A stretch of 5,279 nt of DNA from JAAZNV01 sp049297375 (lineage in GTDB: Bacteria; Patescibacteriota; WWE3; UBA101185; UBA10185): NCBI GenBank assembly GCA_049297375.1, contig JBAQUF010000095.1:1-5279 (forward strand), in the 5' to 3' direction. Positions 4,120 through 5,279 of the stretch are shown here, piece by piece. The notes beneath the pieces were generated by a model, which was not told where the DNA came from, did not search any database, and saw nothing but the letters and a program-made list of their open reading frames with translations. The position numbers and the translations under genes are program-made. Each line of letters starts with the position of its first letter. Positions within the stretch are counted from its first letter, which is position 1.

Positions 4120-5279
4120 ATGTTTAATCTGCCTTTCTTAGAAAAAGTCGATAGTGACACAAATAAGTTTTTATCTTTAAACATAAATGCAAAAGATGTT
4201 AGATGTGTTGCATTTTATTTTGATGGAGATTCTTTCAAGATAATTGGGTCAGGAAAAAAAGATTTAGAAGAAGGGTGTGTTAGAAACGGAATGGTTATCA
4301 GCAAAGATACAGTATGTGAAGCCGTTAAAGAAGTTGTAGGAAAAGCAACAGAGAACCTTGGAGACAAAACTAAAAAAACCATAGTGGCCATTGATGGAGG
4401 AATTACTTTAGGTCTTACTACAACTGTTAGGTTAAAGAGAACAACTACAGATCCAATAAAAACAGAGGAGGTGGAAGAGCTTTATTCTAGAATTACAGAA
4501 GCTTCTTATATTCAGGCTCATAATAAAGTGCTTCAAAATACAGGTGATCCTGATTTAGAATTAGATTCAATAACAACATCTGACATTTACTTAAGGGTAG
4601 ATAATCAGAATGTAGCAACACTAGAAGGTCAGCACGGGGAAACAATTGAAGCCGCTGTTTATAACTCATTTGCCCCAAGTTTTCATGTTAAATCTATTCA
4701 AGGAGTAATTAAAAAATCTGGGCTGGAGTTAATTGCCTTAGGGTCTCAAATGTATTCCATTGTGGAGTGGGTTAATAATTCTCCAAGAAATGCTCTAGAT
4801 TTTGTTCTAATCAGCGTAGCTGAGGACTCAACTGACGTTGGTGTAATATTTGGGGGAGGAATAGTATCTTCTAAAACCTTAAATATTGGATATCTTCATT
4901 TTGTAGAAGCAGTAAGTTCAAAAATGGGTTTATCAAGTAAGGAAGCAGAAAAAGTCTTAGGGATGTACAACCAAGATAAACTTTCAGCAAGTGAAAAACT
5001 TATTGTAGAGAAGTGTTTAAAAGAAATACTAACCATTTGGATTGATGGAATTAAGTTGTTATTTGAAGACTTTTCTGGAATAAAGATGTTTTCCCACAAA
5101 GTGTTTCTATCTGGATGTGGATCAGAAATACCAGATATTGAAAATGTATTAAAAGAAGAGCCATGGACCAAAACTATTCCATTTAAGGCTACCCCTGAGA
5201 TCAGCAGGTTATCTTTATCTGACTTGCCAAAGATAGCAGATGCTACTGGAAACCAACTAGGCTCTGACTGGTTGTATAC
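4120..5279 (+). CDS. FtsA/PilM-like actin-fold protein with degenerate nucleotide site, 3' truncated (386 aa visible)
   Basis: The frame starts at ATG 4120 and stays open to the window end. No other start codon exists between the ATPase stop and this ATG. The layout matches FtsA/PilM: an N-terminal actin-like strand pair (about 17-42), a probable SHS2 (1C) domain beginning IVAIDGGITLGLTTTVRLKR (88-107) and reaching about 190 with GQHGETIEAAVYNSFAP (170-186), then the second actin-like lobe and VFLSGCGSEIPDI (328-340), which aligns with the adenosine motif (LTGGxxxxxG). In FtsA the phosphate loops read LDIGT and DIGGGTTD; here they read LNINA (20-24) and SVAEDSTD (232-239), losing most catalytic and glycine residues. 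It may bind ATP poorly or not at all. FtsA tethers FtsZ to the membrane and PilM organises type IV pili; which role applies is not decided by this sequence. The C-terminal membrane helix of FtsA would lie beyond the window. Confidence 0.8.
   Translation, partial: MFNLPFLEKVDSDTNKFLSLNINAKDVRCVAFYFDGDSFKIIGSGKKDLEEGCVRNGMVISKDTVCEAVKEVVGKATENLGDKTKKTIVAIDGGITLGLTTTVRLKRTTTDPIKTEEVEELYSRITEASYIQAHNKVLQNTGDPDLELDSITTSDIYLRVDNQNVATLEGQHGETIEAAVYNSFAPSFHVKSIQGVIKKSGLELIALGSQMYSIVEWVNNSPRNALDFVLISVAEDSTDVGVIFGGGIVSSKTLNIGYLHFVEAVSSKMGLSSKEAEKVLGMYNQDKLSASEKLIVEKCLKEILTIWIDGIKLLFEDFSGIKMFSHKVFLSGCGSEIPDIENVLKEEPWTKTIPFKATPEISRLSLSDLPKIADATGNQLGSDWLY

Noticed and set aside
4896..5171. Minus-strand 91-codon frame opposite the FtsA-like gene
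   Set aside because: The plus-strand frame is open for 386 codons with recognisable family motifs; this is a shadow frame, as are those at 4493-4678 and within the ATPase gene.
1..5279. Recoded UGA (as in Gracilibacteria or SR1)
   Set aside because: All five visible stops on the plus strand and the minus-strand stop are TAA or TAG, but no frame contains an internal TGA and glycine is abundantly GGA, so the standard code fits. Lack of TGA stops in six genes is too few to judge.

Overview
This is an AT-rich, tightly packed bacterial chromosome segment. I infer a Candidate Phyla Radiation (Patescibacteria) genome, possibly Microgenomates-like. The reasons are low GC, Arg codons that are AGA/AGG wherever I checked, very short intergenic gaps, small membrane and acidic proteins without known homologues, and a VirD4/TraG-like ATPase next to an FtsA/PilM-like protein. 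No marker gene fixes the phylum, so this is inference. I see no tRNA, rRNA, CRISPR array, insertion sequence or integrase.

Layout. Positions 1-206 hold the last 67 codons of what is very probably dnaK (+). Positions 207-323 form a convergent intergenic region with two perfect inverted repeats, the first a likely terminator serving both strands. Positions 324-551 (-) encode a 75-residue, extremely acidic, proline-rich protein with no basic residue. Positions 552-654 carry divergent promoters. Positions 655-1339 (+) encode two small envelope proteins: a 92-residue membrane protein and a YtxH-type protein with one membrane segment and a charged helix, a pairing reminiscent of ytxG-ytxH of Bacillus. 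Positions 1383-4095 (+) encode an arginine-free 108-residue protein of unknown function that overlaps by 14 nt a 799-residue membrane-anchored VirD4/TraG/HerA-type ATPase. From 4120 to the window end lies an FtsA/PilM-like actin-fold protein whose phosphate-binding loops look degenerate. Its 3' end is cut off.

Expression. Genes at the head of + transcripts (655, 1383, 4120) have -10 boxes so close to the ATG that the mRNAs should be leaderless or nearly so, and no Shine-Dalgarno is visible. The internal gene at 935 and the minus-strand gene have strong purine-rich Shine-Dalgarno sequences. The ATPase start is probably coupled to the upstream stop by overlap.

Best candidate for an undescribed system: the 108-residue protein, the membrane-anchored VirD4-like ATPase and the apparently ATP-site-degenerate FtsA-like protein. 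No relaxase or other type IV secretion gene is visible here. A single-locus envelope machine moving DNA or protein, or linked to division or pili, is an inference from gene order and domain types only.
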